From assembly GCA_013813135.1 (NCBI GenBank), contig JACCSF010000220.1:1-20551 (forward strand): a stretch of 20,551 nt of DNA. The letters run 5' to 3'. Source of the DNA: Thermoleophilaceae bacterium. Its GTDB lineage: Bacteria > Actinomycetota > Thermoleophilia > Solirubrobacterales > Thermoleophilaceae. The notes under the pieces were generated by a model, which made no database searches, was not told where the DNA came from, and saw only the letters and a list, made by a program, of their open reading frames with translations. A program made the translations under genes and the position numbers. Shown here one piece after another: positions 18,757-20,551 of this stretch (its first letter is position 1; every line of letters begins with the position of its first letter).

Positions 18757-20551
18757 TTGTCTGCCACCACTTACGACTACGAGCGCCATAGCCAGATAGC
18801 CGGGCCTCTTACGGAGCCGCCCGCGTCTGGGCCATACCGCGTGCAGTTCCGCCGGCTCGAGGGCGCGCAGCCGGTTCGCAGCACGCTGCTCGTGCTGATC
18901 GCGCTGCTCTTCGTGGGCGGGTTCCTGGTGTGGCTGATGCTGCCGGGCCACTGGCCCCGCATGGGCGACGACGTGCTCGTGAACGTCGCCTCCATCATCG
19001 TGACGGCGACCACGGGGATCATCGGTTGGTTCGCGTTCCTGAACGTCGGTACCCTCTGCCGGGCCACTCTGCTCGCGCGTGATCCGGTGCCCGTGCGGCC
19101 GCCGGACGGACAGCGCGTTGCGTTCCTGACCACGATCGTCCCGCAGGCGGAGTCGCTGGAACTCGTGCGGCCCACCCTCGAGGCGGCGCTCAAGATCCGC
19201 CACAACGGCCGCCTGGACGTCTGGCTGCTGGACGAGGGCGACGACCCGGACGTGAAGCGCATGTGCGCCGAGCTCGGGGTGAACCACTTCAGCCGCCGCG
19301 GTGTGGAGCGCTGGAACCAGCCGACCGGCAACAACCGGGCCAAGAGCAAGCACGGCAACTACAACGCGTGGCTCGACCAACACGGCGAGCGCTACGACTT
19401 CATGCTCGGCGTCGACCCCGACCACGTCCCGCTGCCCAACTTCGCCGAGCGGTTGCTCGGGTACTTCAGGGATCCCGACGTGGCCTTCGTGGTCGGACCG
19501 CAGGTGTACGGCAACTATCGGGGCTTCGTGGTCCGCGCGGCCGAGTCGCAGCAGTTCCTGTTCCACTCGCTGCTCCAGCGCGCCGGCAACCGCTCGCGCA
19601 CCCCGATGCTCGTGGGGACCAACAACGCGTTCCGCCTGGACGCTCTGCGCCAGATCGGCGGATTCCAGGACTCGATCACCGAGGACATGGCCACGAGCCT
19701 GGTCGTCCACACGGCCCGCAACCCGGAGACCTCGAAGCGCTGGACGTCCGTCTACACGCCTGACGTGGTCTCCGTCGGCGAGGGGCCGGCCTCGTTCACC
19801 GACTACTTCAGCCAGCAGGACCGCTGGTCGCGCGGCACCGACGAGGTGCTGGCGACGCGCTTCTGGCGGTCGGCGCATCGGCTCAGCCCACGGGCGCTCG
19901 TCCACTACCTGCTGCTCACGTGCTACTACCCGACCGCCGCGATCGCATGGATCCTGGGCGCCGTCAACTCCATCCTCTACTTCGCGCTGGGTGCCGGCGG
20001 AGTGGTCGTGCCGGCGCAGCTGTGGCTGATGCTGTATGTCGACGCCGCGGCCCTCCAGGTGGGCCTCTACTTCTTCAACCGCAGGCACAACGTCAGCCCG
20101 CACGAGCGCAAGGGCTCCGCGGGCGTGGCCGGGATGCTGGTCTCGGCGCTCTCGGCGCCGATCTACGCGGCCTCGCTGGCCGCGGTGGCGGCACGGCGCT
20201 CGCATGGCTTCGTGACCACGCCCAAGGGCGACGCGGGCACGCGCGACACGGTCATCACCTTCCGCAAGCACCTGCTCTGGGCGCTGGTCTTCGGTGTCCC
20301 GGTGCTGTTCTCGTTCGTGCTCGGCCATCACCACTTCTCAATGCGCGCGTGGTCGTTCGCGTCGCTGGTCGTGTGCCTGCTGCCGGTGGCCATCTGGCGA
20401 GTGGAGCTGATGCGCGAGCGGCGCGCCAAGCGGGCGACGGAGCCAAAGCCAAAGCGGCGCGAGGAGCCCGCTCCGGTGCGACGCGAGGGGCCCGCTCCGG
20501 CTCGGCGCGAGCGCCTGCGGCCCGTGCCGGATCTGCCCCGCGAGCCGGTGC
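18757..20551 (+). CDS. CslA-like family 2 glycosyltransferase (cellulose synthase-like), 5' part
   Basis: A membrane processive GT2 that would polymerise a beta-glucan from UDP-glucose; the gene runs past the window end with at least 598 codons. Numbered from TTG 18757: an N-terminal tail containing YDYERHSQIAGPLTEP, TM helices near 42-62 and 75-97, then the catalytic domain with LLDEGDD (Asp159), KHGNYNAW, DPD (Asp220, Asp222), TED (308-310) and QQDRW (353-357, the QxxRW motif), then several more TM helices and an Arg/Pro-rich tail. I choose TTG 18757 because the IAGPLTEP...PYRVQFRRL segment resembles what I recall of Streptomyces CslA N-termini; GTG 18841 is the alternative. No PilZ domain is visible. 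It is divergent from a GH6 gene, as expected for a cslA/cslZ-type locus. Confidence 0.88.
   Translation, partial: MSATTYDYERHSQIAGPLTEPPASGPYRVQFRRLEGAQPVRSTLLVLIALLFVGGFLVWLMLPGHWPRMGDDVLVNVASIIVTATTGIIGWFAFLNVGTLCRATLLARDPVPVRPPDGQRVAFLTTIVPQAESLELVRPTLEAALKIRHNGRLDVWLLDEGDDPDVKRMCAELGVNHFSRRGVERWNQPTGNNRAKSKHGNYNAWLDQHGERYDFMLGVDPDHVPLPNFAERLLGYFRDPDVAFVVGPQVYGNYRGFVVRAAESQQFLFHSLLQRAGNRSRTPMLVGTNNAFRLDALRQIGGFQDSITEDMATSLVVHTARNPETSKRWTSVYTPDVVSVGEGPASFTDYFSQQDRWSRGTDEVLATRFWRSAHRLSPRALVHYLLLTCYYPTAAIAWILGAVNSILYFALGAGGVVVPAQLWLMLYVDAAALQVGLYFFNRRHNVSPHERKGSAGVAGMLVSALSAPIYAASLAAVAARRSHGFVTTPKGDAGTRDTVITFRKHLLWALVFGVPVLFSFVLGHHHFSMRAWSFASLVVCLLPVAIWRVELMRERRAKRATEPKPKRREEPAPVRREGPAPARRERLRPVPDLPREPV
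20455..20526 (+). repeat. Three 24-bp degenerate repeats in the synthase C-terminal tail
   Basis: Units at 20455-20478, 20479-20502 and 20503-20526 encode RREEPAPV, RREGPAPA and RRERLRPV. They form a basic, proline-rich cytoplasmic tail after the last TM helix; the first two units are close to identical and the third has diverged. Confidence 0.7.

Noticed and set aside
18600..18791. A 63-codon plus-strand frame in the GH6/GT2 gap
   Set aside because: It overlaps the proposed leader and synthase start in another frame, has no ribosome binding site and no recognisable motif.
18615..18840. c-di-GMP riboswitch in the leader of the cellulose synthase-like gene
   Set aside because: A few partial resemblances (CCCAAAGCC, ATAGCCGGG) occur, but the conserved GGCAAACC, GAAA loop and GACGCAAAGCC blocks are missing on both strands.
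18751..20334. A 527-codon minus-strand open frame opposite the synthase
   Set aside because: The plus-strand frame has all GT2 catalytic motifs and TM helices; the opposite frame is His/Arg-rich shadow sequence.

Overview
The window is very GC-rich (roughly 70%), with GTG and TTG starts, tightly packed genes and few Shine-Dalgarno sequences. This points to an actinobacterium. The combination of an Rpf-type wall hydrolase under a c-di-AMP riboswitch, a GH65 phosphorylase paired with a beta-phosphoglucomutase-like HAD protein, two Ku proteins and a CslA-like cellulose synthase fits a soil actinobacterium. Thermoleophilia/Solirubrobacterales is my best guess, but it is an inference and not proved by the sequence.

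Layout. (1) 1-360: 3' end of a CpaB/RcpC-like Flp pilus assembly gene, convergent with a coupled minus-strand pair, an OsmC-type peroxidase and ribose-5-phosphate isomerase A (396-1507). (2) 1622-4397: a Lon protease, then a small lipoprotein with a subtilisin-inhibitor-like domain. (3) 4394-8240, minus strand: an atypical SDR, a beta-PGM-like HAD phosphatase/mutase and a GH65 sugar phosphorylase, all with overlapping stop/start codons. (4) 8266-9353: a small membrane-anchored protein of unknown function, then a c-di-AMP (ydaO-type) riboswitch and an Rpf-like resuscitation/lytic protein. (5) 9358-11867: an MFS transporter divergent from an M20 dipeptidase, followed by a strong hairpin terminator region. 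(6) 12034-15378: an M3 oligoendopeptidase coupled to a small methyltransferase, divergent from a PLP-dependent threonine/serine dehydratase-like enzyme. (7) 15375-18474, minus strand: a GH6 cellulase-like lipoprotein, a cupin and two tandem Ku genes. (8) 18757-end, plus strand: a CslA-like family 2 glycosyltransferase that runs off the window.

Functional links. The GH65 and HAD enzymes form a likely disaccharide-phosphorolysis module (beta-glucose 1-phosphate to glucose 6-phosphate). The GH6 lipoprotein and the GT2 synthase, divergent across a roughly 280-bp regulatory region, resemble the cslA/cslZ cellulose-like glycan locus of Streptomyces. The two Ku proteins are the end-binding part of bacterial non-homologous end joining; no LigD ligase lies in the window. 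Most of the window is ordinary chromosomal housekeeping. The parts that most deserve a second look are the GH6/GT2 intergenic region (28-bp perfect tandem duplication over the start, palindrome over a -35 box, in-frame stops ahead of the synthase), the riboswitch whose aptamer abuts the ribosome binding site, and a set of very short divergent intergenic regions that suggest leaderless transcripts. I did not find a clearly new multi-gene system.
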